Shown: positions 47,015-57,430, numbered from the stretch's first letter. The stretch: 64,000 nucleotides of DNA from Homalodisca vitripennis (GCF_021130785.1 NC_060210.1:181772501-181836500); one strand, 5' to 3'. Numbers and translations are program-made. The notes: a model not told the origin generated them from the letters alone.

Positions 47015-47183
47015 AATAAAGAACCTAAAGTAATTTATTCTTTGGAGAATTTGTAAATTGCGATGAATATGAGGAAATTGTGTTAGATAAGTAGGCTAAT
47101 TGAAAGTTCGTGGTGAATAGTAAAGAGAAGTTGAAGAGTACAATACAAGCAGACTGACTAGCAGACTATCTTGGTAATTTTTT

Positions 47184-48823
47184 GGGATAGAGTACATTAA
47201 GCGGACCCGGTTTTTATATCAATTACTGTAATCATCAATACTTAATGTTCCCATATCGCATACGAGTCTATCAATCATGTCAACATATCTATATTCTTAA
47301 TAAAAATCATGTTTGAAATTAAGGTAATTGTTAAAGTAATGCCCAGAGCGGCAAAATACGAGTTTTGCATTATTAATTTATTGGAATCATCCTACTGAAC
47401 AAAACAATACAGCGTTTCATGGGGTAGGAGTTGTAAAACATAAAAAATGGAACTACTTTTCATGTACGGAGCAATATTTTCATGTTGTACATCTGCGTCG
47501 GGAGTCAAGTGACCTTTTTTGACATTGATTCAATCTCGTGATGATGTCATCGGATGCGTCACCATATTTGGAAACGTAAAAGAAAAATAATTCTAAAATG
47601 AGCAGAATTTTGACCCTAATGACTATGTTTTTATTAATTTTGAGCTACCAATTGATTAGTTGTTATCAGGTTGAGATGAGTGCCTCTGGACATCAGCACG
47701 GACTGTGGCACCACGGTGCTGCCCCGCACTGATGTGAACGAAAGAAAAACATCCCTCAAAATGTACCTATCAGTAAAATATCAAGTTCTAGAGGGGCTGA
47801 TCAGAAATAGAAATTGAAAATTAATGCAATGAAATTTATGTAAAGTATAAAAAAACCTAATAAATCATATAAAAACCCAATATTAATGTATAAATGGACA
47901 GTAATGTAGAACACTTTTCATTAAAAGGAAATAATCTAATTTCGGTCAAAACATAAAGTCCTAATGTGCCCGACAAAACACTCCGACACAGTTCACTACC
48001 ATTCATCAAACTAGTGGATGGTTGATCCATGATTGACAAGCAGTCACTCTATCCGAACTACAACACACGATATCTTGAGAAGCACGTGACCACAGCCCCG
48101 GAGTGCTTGGATAAAAGATACTCTATCAGTCCCAGTCGTAGTATAACATTGAGGTACATAGATATTGAGACACACAGCACACGAACAGAACATTAAAATA
48201 TTGAAAAATTACCTATTTATGAATTTATCCCCTAAAACCATGTTATTGGTCATTTGCACCCCCTAAAACCATATATATTTTTGTTCAGGAGGATGAGCAG
48301 AATGCGTTAATAACATCAAATTAATGATTTGCTGGGTCAACCTTTAACTCGTAGATACCGAAATTTTATGTGTACCGAAATTTAACATTACCGAAATGTG
48401 TAAAATAATTAATATAATACACATAATGAAAATCTCATAAATAATAAAGAAGCTATAACAATTAAACAAACAATTAGAACTGGAAATAGGAAACTCATAA
48501 ATATTCAATATAACATGCTTTAAATAAGTTGTTGAAAGCATCCTTTTTAGAAAACCATACTTCTCTTCTGTACAAATACTCATAGAGAATATCTGCAAAC
48601 AGGTCGGCTGATATCCCACTTTTTAAAATTCGTTTTCATGGTCCTTCATAAGCTGTTATTGTTAATAAAAGACAATACTTTTTTATATGGAAAAGTTTGA
48701 AAAGTTTATACAAGTTAGTTATTGTTCGAAAATCAGTATGGGTTGGTTATATTGTTAGTTATAATTAAGTAATATCTTTTGTCAGTATCGATATGAAAAA
48801 CCGGGTCCTCTTATCGTACTCTA
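47184..48823. mobile_element. Element B: related TIR element, 1.64 kb
   Basis: Inverted ends GGGATAGAGTACATTAAGCG at left and GTAGAGTACGATAAGAGGAC read inward from the right, both continuing to a shared CCCGGTTTTT. Flanks AATTTTTT and TATTTTTT (7 of 8) suggest an 8-bp target duplication. The GCGGACCCGG core is shared with element A. The interior has no transposase that I can read but contains, at about 47670-47830, a 160-bp module also present in element D. Confidence 0.6.
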
Positions 48824-48997
48824 CTTATTTTTTGTACTGCAGTGAAGTGCACCTGTTGTGGAGAATCCTTTCCTCCATTTCACAAAAGGGTTACTGTTAT
48901 CAGGGCAAGCTTTAAATGCCGTAACATTTCTCTAGTATGTAGGTCTAGGCAAAAGAGTTTATTAAAAATTGTGATGTATTATTTTTGTTAATGTATT

Positions 48998-49603
48998 GGG
49001 TAGACTTTAGACTTTAATAAGTGGCCTTCACTTGTTATTCGGCTGCTTTTATCAAATGGTTCAATTGTTTTGATCCGAAGGAATAATTCAATATTACAAT
49101 TTATTTAACTTAGCATGATTGCAACTTATTAGTTATAGTAATTTTAATGTAAACAATAAACAGCAAGAAGTAACTAATTAATATTTTGAGACCTTGAAAA
49201 TGGCGATGCATATGAGGAAAATATGTGAGATATTTCTTACAAGTGGTTGTTTAAGTGGCTTCAATATGTGGATTTGGCTTCTTGGTAACCCATGGGGAGA
49301 ATTCTTTCCTCCATTTCACAAAAGTGGTTACCGGTACTTATTTATATCAAGCTGGGCAAGTTATATATATATTGTAAGGTTTCTTTGATATCTAAGTCTA
49401 GGCCATGGTTGGTTTGTTATTTTGTAATGTTATTGTTAAATTTACGTTTTTAAAATTGTAAAGTACGAGATTCTTCTTGTAATGGTAATTTATTATAACT
49501 CTTTATTGTGTATGATTTTTACATATCGAAGTTGGATAATATATCCTATTGTTCGATAATAGGAATCGAATAACAAGTGTAAGCTGTTTATTAAAGTCTT
49601 CCC
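48998..49603. mobile_element. Element C: Merlin-like, 606 bp, intact 8-bp TSD
   Basis: Flanked by perfect AATGTATT duplications (48990-48997 and 49604-49611). Inverted ends: GGGTAGACTTTA at left with a short GACTTTA duplication, then ATAAGTGGCCTTCACTTGTT; GGGAAGACTTTAATAAACAG read inward from the right, then CTTACACTTGTTATTCG. GG-starting ends and an 8-bp duplication fit Merlin. The short open frame within (49194-49388) may be a transposase relic, but no motif is decisive. Confidence 0.75.
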
Positions 49604-49724
49604 AATGTATTACAATTCTTGTAATGTATGATTATTATGTAAAATCAAAGTTAGAAAATATGTGTAGAATCGTTCGTTAATAACAATCAACTAACAAGTG
49701 TAGGCCGCTTGTTAAATTCTCCCC

Positions 49725-50588
49725 TAATATATTCTATTAACAGTATACTTTTGAACAGTATACTCTTTGAAGTTTGTAATCAGACCTTCTAGAATTTTAT
49801 TAGTATAATGATAGTTACTATATCAAGGGATATTTTTCATTCATTGTAACTCTAGGGCTACTGCAGCCTTGCTCTGATTGCCATAGGCATAATTATAAAC
49901 GCCCTAGACTAGGCTATTTGTTTATTTTCCAAGATTTGTAAAAATGCTTTGGTTTGCTACACCTTAATTGTATTCTTATTTTTCTCTATCTAGGCCTACT
50001 TTTTAAGAGATTTTCTTTTGAAAAAAAAACAAAAAATAAAGCAAAGTGTAAGTAAGTAAATATTTACCCTTTATAGATACTCATTTGATATAGTGCGATA
50101 AATATATTGTTTGACTCAGGAGATAATTCTGGCACTATACAGACCAATAATTTTTTTTTTTTTTAACGCAGTAGGCTATTGTTATGAACATATACTAGGT
50201 GTAATGATATATTCCATGTTTAATTTCTTGTTATTATTGAATCTAAATTTTGGGTTTTGTCAGATACTGGACAATCTGAAATTTGTTTCCTAAATATGAA
50301 AGAATCAGGTTATAGTTAAGTTTTTACTGCCTAAAAAGATCAATTTATGGATGAGGATGACTATGTCAACACAGTAATTAGAGGTATCGGTGTAACAGCT
50401 ATATGTACAATCTCTCTAGCATCGGTGTAATAATTTATAGAAAGCAATTTTGCTGATTTGTTTATTTGATGAATCCATATTGTCTTATTAACAGTAGATT
50501 ATTTTCTTCGGGTAACAGACATTCTTTTTGATAAATAAATACTGGTTGGAGGGATATTTGCACACTTAAACTCACACCATTTTCAATA
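49725..50588. other. No gene recognised
   Basis: AT-rich; could include further decayed LINE sequence on the minus strand continuing from 51.4 kb, but I cannot read motifs. Confidence 0.45.
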
Positions 50589-50596
50589 ATAGTTTC

Positions 50597-51349
50597 GGTA
50601 CTTTGGGATTATACCGACCACACCCAGACATGAATCGTTATTTCACATTTCGTTTCTACTGATTACTAGATTAGCGTAGAACAATATTTCGTCAATATAA
50701 AACAGGAATTGTCTTATCGCAAACACCTCCCCATCCTCAGACAGAGGTCAAAGTCGAGCGTCTAGTAGATAACGTGATTGCAGAGTCTCGCCGCCCGTTC
50801 AGCTGGTGCATCGCTTTGTTGTACTTCCGTGTTTTACCTCTACATTTCTCCAAACACAAAAATTCAACAAAAACAAACATTTACCAAACTAAACTTTTTA
50901 TTAAAAAAAACACTCAAAACTTGTTTTTATTCTTGATCACATTCCGCCACCCAAAATGCGAGTGCCTCCGGCCATCAGCGCGGGCTTCGGCAGCACCTTC
51001 GGTGCTGCCCCGCGCTGATGTCGACGAAAGAAAAACATCCCTCGAGATAGTACCTATCAGTAAAATATCAAATTCTAGAGGGGCTAATCAGAAATATAAA
51101 TTGAATTGTAATGGAAAGGCAATGATGTACCGTGCAAATCACGTGATGCCGCGCGGCCTGCCGTAATCAGGATTCTCGAGAAAGATAAGATAACAGCGAC
51201 AAACAATACCGATCACAATACCTGGAAATGCTTGTAAGTTTGTAATTTTGTAATTGAAGAGTTGTTTTTTCGTTCTATCATGTTTGTTTCTATAAATTTC
51301 TATTTTTGTGTTCTTCATACTGGTGTGGTCGGTATAATCCCAAAGTACC
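50597..51349. mobile_element. Element D: 753-bp DNA element with 8-bp TSD and large hairpin
   Basis: Perfect flanks ATAGTTTC (50589-50596 and 51350-51357) and perfect 28-bp inverted ends starting GGTACTTTGGGATTATACCG. It has no transposase. At about 50973-51020 it holds a strong imperfect hairpin: outer arms CATCAGCGCGG / CCGCGCTGATG and inner arms GGCAGCACC / GGTGCTGCC around TTC, with a small bulge. GG-starting ends and 8-bp duplication suggest the Merlin type, but this is not proven. It inserted into a LINE fragment. Confidence 0.8.
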
Positions 51350-51357
51350 ATAGTTTC

Positions 51358-51480
51358 AAATCTATTTCTAAAGTCACATACTTGATTGAAGCATTTATCG
51401 AAGATAATCAGTGGTCCTTTTATTTTATCTATGCAGTTCTTTACAGCTCTTATGGGAATTCCATCCAGTCCCATCAGGGA
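51358..51480 (-). pseudogene. LINE RT fragment
   Basis: Minus strand GLDGIPIRAVKNCIDKIKGP then LIIFDKCFNQ, the P-G-x-DGIP start of the RT domain and following helix. Element D interrupted it at ATAGTTTC. The rest of the RT was not readable beyond D. Confidence 0.65.
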
Positions 51481-51890
51481 AAATATTATGAATATTGGTT
51501 AAAATATGTTTCCATTCATTTTTTTACAATTTTTACATCCAGGACCAATATGCGCAATGTAAGATACATTGTTTAAATTGAACTAGTCTAAATTTTGAAG
51601 CTATCAGGAGATTTTTAGAAAACCACTGTGTGCAATAGTTTGTACTGTAATTATATTATATCCTAGTCATTTTTTAAATCTCCTAAATTCACCAACGAAT
51701 CTATAGAGATGGTTGCTAAGTACTGGTGGAATGTTTACGATTTCATGTACAGTATTTTATTGTAATGGAGTAGTGTTAATAATAAGTTGCTGATTTCCTT
51801 TTTTTTTCAAGGTTCCTGACCTAGAGATCTTTTATCTGCAGTAATACATTATTTAGAAGCACACATTGTGCCTGTAAGTGCCATTGAGAA

Positions 51891-52183
51891 ATGGATGAAA
51901 TTGAGGGATCACGGGTGGACTTTGGTTTGTTGACGAAAGACAATTATCTATACATCCGTAACAGAAGCGTGAATGGAAAATTGTACCTAAAATGCCGTGA
52001 GAAGACCTGTGGATGCACTGCCCAATGGGAGCCAGCTCGGGATAGGTTTTTCATCAACATTCCACATAATCATGATGCAAATTCTATTGACGTTGAGGTA
52101 CTCAAACTCAAGGCAGAACTGAAAAATCTAATCCGCAGAGGTGAAAGGCCTTACAGAAAAGTCTTTGAAGAAGTATGTGCAAA
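51891..52183 (+). CDS. Gene 2 exon 1: FLYWCH-like zinc-finger protein, N-terminus
   Basis: Start codon at 51891. Residues 10-62 form a FLYWCH-type zinc finger: F11, the aromatic strand NYLYIRNRSVNGKLYLKC, then C35, C40/C42, an AQW strand and the closing HNH (H59, H61). FLYWCH domains (WRKY-GCM1 superfamily) bind DNA and occur in chromatin and insulator proteins and in transposases. The usual central W is L here (YLKC). Residues 70-97 continue LKAELKNLIRRGERPYRKVF, a basic helix-like region common after such domains in insect proteins. The donor AAA|GTAAGT at 52183/52184 leaves phase 2. Upstream, TTTTTTTTCAAG near 51811 may be the 3' splice site of the leader exon. With exons at 56125, 58272 and 61147 the product is 304 aa; no transposase domain is present. 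Confidence 0.82.
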
Positions 52184-52561
52184 GTAAGTATTATTTCAAA
52201 ATAATTTTTATACAGATTTTATAAAATTAATGTGTTAAAATGATACACAAACACTTTTTTACTGAGAGAATCCAGGTATCCAAAACATGTCTAAGGAATG
52301 CAACACTTAAAAAATTAAACCATACTTAAAATGACACTGTATAAGTATCCGTATTTGATATCTGCATTACATTACTGACCAAGTACTGCATCCTTAATAT
52401 TTACTAAAATATACAATTAAAAGACTATTTTTATTAAAACTTTGAATTTTCTTATCTGTATATTTTCTTACTCTGTGCTCAGCACAGGTTGAAACAAGAA
52501 GTTCTGTTACTATCAACAAAACTCTATTAATGTAAACAAATTGAAAATAGTGGTTATATTA
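52184..52561. other. Gene 2 intron 1, proximal part
   Basis: AT-rich, nothing recognised. Confidence 0.5.
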
Positions 52562-52690
52562 TAGACAATAGACAAAAATTCTTTATTAACATGCTCATTG
52601 AGAACAGTATTAGCGTCATAGTAAACAATACAAGTGTTTTTTTACAACATATAAAGTTTTTTAATTATATAAAAGGTTACATTGTAAAAT

Positions 52691-53732
52691 TTAAATGTCA
52701 AATGCTTTTTGAAAGAATTCTTCTATGGAGTAGAAGGGGCGGTCAGCAAGCCATTTGTGTAGTGCTGGTTTAAGTTCATTCTCTCCTTTGTCTCTCAGCT
52801 CTGATGGCAGGTGGTTGTGAAGCTTCCTCCTGATGTACGAGTATGTAGGCTTCTTTTCGAACTGTGACAGTCGGTGGGCTGGAAGGTCATACAAAGTAGT
52901 GTCTCAGAGGTTGTACTGATGAACTTCACCCCGCTTTGGTAGGCCCTCTCTTACTGCGTGCATCACAGTTTCTTGAATGTATACTTAACTTATAGTGATA
53001 CAATAGTGAGGATCTTATGGGTTCTAAAGGCTTCTCTACAGCTGTTTGGTGGTTGCAGTCCTGCAAGTTTTCTGACTGCGGTTTTTTGTTTCTTGAGAAC
53101 CCTTTGAATCTGACCAGCTGATGTTCCTCCCCATGCTACTAAACCATATCTTATGTGAGCCTCAAACAAAGTGAAGTAAGCAGCTCTTGTAGTTGTTTCA
53201 TCAGTAGAAGCTTTTATGTTTTTAATTGCATAGAGGCTGGAACTCAACTTCCTACAGAGTTTGTCTACATCAGATGTCCAGGATAAGTTTTTATCCAGAG
53301 TTATGCCCAAAAACTTTGTCATTCATTGCAACCTCTGGTATACATGGCACACATTCAGATCTCCTTTCAAAAGCTATTTGGGCAGTTTTGGTAGTAATTT
53401 ACTGCTAAGTCATTGTTATTTTTGAAGAAATCTCATCTAAACCTGATGAGTTTTTTTTATTTGAGGTTGTTAATGATTGTTCTGACTTCATTTTCATTTG
53501 TTTCTCGAAGGTTTGTGAGCAGCTATTGAAGTGCTGGCTGTACAGGTGGTAAAAAAGTTCTTATTATTCCATTATTTTTTTCTAACGTTTTTTCAGCTAT
53601 GTGTAAGAAGTGAGAGTTTAGATGGTCTGCTACTTCTAAAGAGTTGTCAATGATTTTTCCATTAACTTCTAGCTTTATTTTGTTCACTGACTTTCCTTTC
53701 TTGGACCATGTTGTGTTTATAACTTCCCACAT
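52691..53732 (-). pseudogene. LINE RT remnant with palm deletion
   Basis: MWEVINTTWSKKGKSVNKIK and LEVNGKIIDNSLEVADHLNS (53732-53600) precede the RT, then NEVRTIINNLK and a SSGLDEISSKI-type start (about 53480-53430). The sequence then jumps to MNDKVFGITLDKNLSW-like sequence (53322-53280), KASTDETTTRAAYFTLFEAH, IRYGLVAWGG and KTAVRKLAGLQ. The C-terminus reads RRKLHNHLPSELRDKGENEL and WLADRPFYSIEEFFQ (52850-52700). About 200 codons containing the QHGF and YADD motifs are missing. Confidence 0.78.
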
Positions 53733-53895
53733 AGCCTTGGATTTATTGTTGGCACGGGCAATGTGGTCTGATGCTGCTTGTTTTCTGAAGAGTTTCAGTC
53801 GTAAGTCATAGTTTTTTTACATCTTATTGATTCTTCCTTGTCATCAATAGATCCTGTCACTTCATATTTACTAAGGGCTAACAGGTATCTGTCCT

Positions 53896-54883
53896 TTAGT
53901 CTATTGGCTTCATAGTCAGCAAAATATTTAGTTTTAGTTTATGGCGTGTTTTGAATTTCCTCTGAGGGCATGCTGCATCCTTGGCAAGTCTTACAGTATA
54001 GCTCAATCTTTCAAAAGCTTCATCAGCATCTTCAGTTTGCAGAATGTTTGACCAGTTCTCTTCCCCAAGTATGCATTTGAGCTCTTGAAGATTTTTTCTT
54101 CTGAGGCAGCGACTCATTCTGAGTGGATTATCCTGTATTACTGCGAAGTTGACCTCACAGCTTTGGGCAGTATGGTCTGAGATGCTAGCATGGATAACCT
54201 TTGTGTCAAGCTTTTCAGTATAAATATTAGAACAAATCCAGTTGATAGAGGATTGTGTAGTTGGGGTAATTTTGGTCGCTGGAAGTTGTACCCTCTTGCT
54301 GTTATGAGAGGCCAGAGTCTCATCTAATAAAATACTTCTTCTGTCAGGATTTAAAATGTCAACGTTTATGTCCCCCATTATGACCAGAGGATAGTAGTCT
54401 ATTCTTGTACTAGTGATTATATTAGACACTGTTTCTAGTGCTAAATCAAAATCTCCGTTAGGAGATCTGTATGTACCAAGAATGTGGATAACTGATTGTT
54501 TAAGCCTGATTTTGATCAGAGCAGCCTCAAGCGTAATCTCTCTGCAAAACTGGACAACAATAAGTTCTTCTGTATGCCTTTCAAGGTTTTTGTCAACATT
54601 CAACACAGATAACAACCCCACCTTTCCTATGTTCTGTTTTACAGAAGTGGGCCTTGAGATAGTATCATGTGATTACAGTGTTCTCTATTTGGTCTCGTTT
54701 AAGACCATGCTCTGTCAGAATCAGTATGTTTGGCTTAATTTTTTCAACTAGATGTTGAAGTCTATTAGTTTTATTTGAAATTTCTTGTGTGTTTTGATGC
54801 AGAATGAGGAGACTTGATGGATTTTTTTTAAAAAAAAATATTTTTATTGTGTGATGATCCTGGGTCTCTCTGCTGTGATGCAC
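53896..54883 (-). pseudogene. LINE endonuclease domain, two frames
   Basis: The N-terminal piece (54883-54665) has HQNTQEISNKTNRLQHLVEK with the conserved N, then ILILTEHGL with the catalytic E. After a break, the main piece (54621-53896) has LGTYRSPNGDF (Y), VIMGDINVDIL (D and N), LPATKITPTTQSSINW and HASISDHTAQ (final D/H). All catalytic residues of an apurinic-type endonuclease are present. A C-terminal linker RRKNLQELKCILGEENWSN follows. One frameshift near 54640 separates the pieces. The order and residues match the fragment at 1-612. Confidence 0.8.
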
Positions 54884-55649
54884 TGATATTTTGTTCCAGA
54901 ATATTTTTGTTTTGTATCTTTTCTTTTTTTTGATGATTTTCTTCTAAAAAATGAAAATTTGGATGGACATTAACAAGTTCATTTGGTGATAAAAAAGGTG
55001 ATCCTGCAATGTTGCTGGAGTCACTGTCATAATTGTCATATTCAGTAGTGTTGGACAGTTTTTCAGTTGGAGTTTGACTGATTCTCCCAGTTATTGCTTG
55101 AGTGTAAAGTTTTTTAGCCGGAGTTTTGTTGACTCTCCCAGTTGCTGCTTGATTGTGCAGTTTTTTTGACGGAGTTTGTCTGATTCTCCCTGTCGTTGCA
55201 TTAGTCGAGAGTTTTATTGTTGGATCTTGACTGGTTTTCCCAGGCTGATTTTGGTCAGATGTGATTTTACTGGCTAGATTTTTATTAAAAAATTCTTCTA
55301 TGCTTTCATTTTTGTCTCGGAGTTTAGCAGAAGTAGGGGGAGTTTTGTCTATCTTATTAGTGTTATTAGAGATCAAAGGCATGAATTGCTTATTGGTTTC
55401 TGAGCTCTGTTGTGTAGATATGCTGCTATCATACATGGTTGTATAGATTGTGGCGTTGGGTTTTGAGGTTTTCATTTTTTGAACTTGTAAGGAAATACTA
55501 AATTTGTTTTGGATTTTCTTAGCATTATTTGTTCCCCCAAAAGGTTTTTTAAGAGGGGTACGGCAAGGTGTAGAATTCCTTGTTTTCCCACTATTTTTTA
55601 CTAATGTTTTGTCCTCCTTGTCTGCCAGATTTTTCACCTCTGCTTCCAA
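54828..55649 (-). CDS. LINE ORF1-like protein, 273 aa
   Basis: Intact open frame at the 5' end of the LINE, overlapping the start of its endonuclease frame by about 55 bases. It is polar and lysine/serine/threonine-rich. It contains three tandem 17-residue repeats, KLSTNATTGRIRQTPSK, KLHNQAATGRVNKTPAK and KLYTQAITGRISQTPTE, at roughly residues 148-198. There is no zinc knuckle or RNA-recognition motif that I can see. Position argues for the nucleic-acid-binding ORF1 product of a LINE, but the fold is unrecognised. The start is at 55649; the minus-strand region upstream has no further homology. Confidence 0.6.
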   Translation of the reverse strand: MEAEVKNLADKEDKTLVKNSGKTRNSTPCRTPLKKPFGGTNNAKKIQNKFSISLQVQKMKTSKPNATIYTTMYDSSISTQQSSETNKQFMPLISNNTNKIDKTPPTSAKLRDKNESIEEFFNKNLASKITSDQNQPGKTSQDPTIKLSTNATTGRIRQTPSKKLHNQAATGRVNKTPAKKLYTQAITGRISQTPTEKLSNTTEYDNYDSDSSNIAGSPFLSPNELVNVHPNFHFLEENHQKKEKIQNKNILEQNISASQQRDPGSSHNKNIFF

Positions 55650-55650
55650 T

Positions 55651-56124
55651 ATCTACTTTTAACTACAATTAACTAAACTTATGGTTGTGATAAAACAATG
55701 TTTACACAGAACTGTTCATTACATTAACATTCTATTTCAATTAATAACATTTGTTTGCTATAATGCATCTTTAGAGACCAAAATGGGAGTTTTTGCAACT
55801 TCAGAGGTCAATGGAACATAGTCAGGAGGGATATTCAAAATAGGAATAAGTCTTTATGTTAACAAGAGATCCTAAGAATCCATATAAAATTTCAGTACAA
55901 TCTGTTCTGTAGTTTTTACATCCTCGAGTAACACAAAACCCATTTTGAGATATACCACATTACATTATATTTTCATATAATATTATAGATAATAATATTA
56001 TATAAAATATATAATATTATAATATCAAATTTGAATAAGTTAGACTTAATAATTTTCTAAAATAAATAAAAAAAACATTGGAACATTGTTAACTATAGTG
56101 AAATCTTGAACAATGATTTTACAG
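55651..56124. other. Gene 2 intron 1, distal part
   Basis: AT-rich; ends in CAATGATTTTACAG, the 3' splice site of exon 2. Nothing else recognised. Confidence 0.5.
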
Positions 56125-56332
56125 ATACTCCCAGGATGCAACTGACAGAGTAGCTCTTTACCGCAATACATTGAGGAAACATCGCTTTCAAGTAAACAGA
56201 AGGAAAAAGCAACTGATGCCAGATTTTCAGGCCAAAGTTCATGGTGTTAACCAGAGCCCATCAAGCTTAAAGTTAATGGATGTCTTACACAAAGGTGAAG
56301 TGCAATCAGAACATCAAGAAACATTTACACAG
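56125..56332 (+). CDS. Gene 2 exon 2 (basic)
   Basis: A 208-base exon. The phase 2 join with exon 1 makes AAA and reads YSQDATDRVALYRNTLRKHR, FQVNRRKKQLMPDFQAKVHG and VNQSPSSLKLMDVLHKGEVQ, ending SEHQETFTQ at the donor CAG|GTATAA in phase 0. The first part (arginine/lysine-rich, RNTLRKHRFQVNRRKKQ) continues the region after the FLYWCH finger and may add DNA contact or a nuclear localisation signal. A retained intron would stop at once (GTA TAA). Confidence 0.75.
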
Positions 56333-56619
56333 GTATAATAAGATGTGTTTTATAAAACTAGATTATAGGTTACACACACTTAAATACAGACAAATAATTG
56401 TATGGCATTTCCTTAGAACATTTATACTGTCATAAAATTGTTATTCACTAAGTCACATCAAGATTGTCAAAGCCTTTTAATTACAATATACAGAGTGTTT
56501 CAGAACTCAAGATATAAAAATAAATTCGTTTTTGGAAAAAATTTAAAGTTTCCATAGTATAATTTTTTTTGTTATTAGTTACTGTAAAAATTAATTACTT
56601 TAAATACTTAGATATCTAT
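56333..56619. other. Gene 2 intron 2, proximal part
   Basis: AT-rich, nothing recognised. Confidence 0.5.
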
Positions 56620-57430
56620 ATAAATAAAAATGAATTTCCGTTCGTTAGTCTCGCTAAAACTCGAGAACGGCTGAACCGATTTGGATAATTTTGGTCTTGA
56701 AATGTTCGTGGAAGTCCAGGGAAGGTTTAAACGATGAGAAAATATAACAAAATTGCAAGGAAAATACTAAAAACGACAATTTGATTTTCCCATACAAACT
56801 GTTCTTACCTGTCAAACGTTTGATTGATGTTTATGTATCGATAATTAGTTTAACAGCTGTAACAAATACAAATGATGAAGTGTCTCAGTATCATATGTTT
56901 ACTTACTACTGCATGCAATTTTGGGTAAAACAGCTGTCGCCATTATAGGTTAACATTATTAGTGCAAGAAAACATTAATATCAGATACTGCTTACAATGC
57001 CGAGAAGAAAACGACCTAACATAGGTCGTCGAAGTAGACCAGCAAGAGACTGATAATGGTAACAGTCGTATTGGTATGGCACATTTGCGTTCTGCAGTAA
57101 ATCAGAATGAAGTGGATAGACAAAGAATGCAACGAGTTTGGGCACATCGATCACAACAGCAGCGAGCCCGGGAAAAGGAAATTGACCGATTCCGCAAACA
57201 CAATGCTCCTGTGAACCTGGAACGAGCAGCATTCTCCTACGATCCAAAAATCGATAATAGTGCCGACAAATACAGTACATCCAAATAACGCTGAATGTCA
57301 CTAAATCCACACACACTAAATTTCAAGTCCATAGCTTACTCCAAAGGTGAAATACAGGTACATAAAAAACTCAAAATAACAAGTTTCGGAAAACCTCTCG
57401 GAAAGAAAAGAATACTTCAAAAGAGTCTTT
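56620..57430 (+). mobile_element. Helitron-like fragment (5' end)
   Basis: Starts TATCTATATAAATAAAAATG and continues TCTCGCTAAAACTCGAGAAC, then GGCTGAACCGATTTGG, a 5' sequence I know from insect Helitron-type repeats. At 56998 a protein begins MPRRKRPNIGRRSRPARD, breaks frame, and continues HLRSAVNQNEVDRQRMQRVW, AHRSQQQRAREKEIDRFRKH and NLERAAFSYDPKIDN (to 57288). This arginine/glutamine-rich repeat region followed by an AAFxYD motif is typical of the N-terminus of insect Helitron replicases. No helicase part is present, so the element is 3'-truncated. Confidence 0.68.

Larger units (their letters stand above)
46336..49724. mobile_element. Outer Merlin-like element, split by three insertions
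   Basis: The left end GGGTAGACTTTAATAAGCAG (46336) and right end, read inward GGGGAGAATTTAACAAGCGG (49724), match the ends of element C at 48998-49603. The flanks TAATAATT and TAATATAT are consistent with a worn 8-bp duplication. Interior stretches near 47050 and 48830-48930 resemble parts of element C, such as TCCTTTCCTCCATTTCACAA. Elements A, B and C lie inside it. No intact transposase. Confidence 0.55.
52562..55650 (-). mobile_element. LINE, both ends present, RT core deleted
   Basis: A 3.1-kb non-LTR retrotransposon inserted antisense in intron 1 of gene 2. From 5' to 3' on the minus strand it has an ORF1-like frame (55649-54828), an endonuclease (54883-53896), a linker and the start of the RT domain (53896-53400), then only the RT C-terminus (53322-52691) and a tail ending AATAAAGAATTTTTGTCTAT. 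The RT fingers and palm are missing. Related copies are at 1-612, 16185-16495, 26475-27420 and 39880-41410. It cannot be autonomous. Confidence 0.85.

Noticed and set aside
51008..51040. CTGATGTCGACGAAAG looks like a hammerhead (CTGATG ... CGAAA)
   Set aside because: Position 9 of the core is not A, stem II would be only two pairs, and the other copy (47.7 kb) does not preserve pairing.
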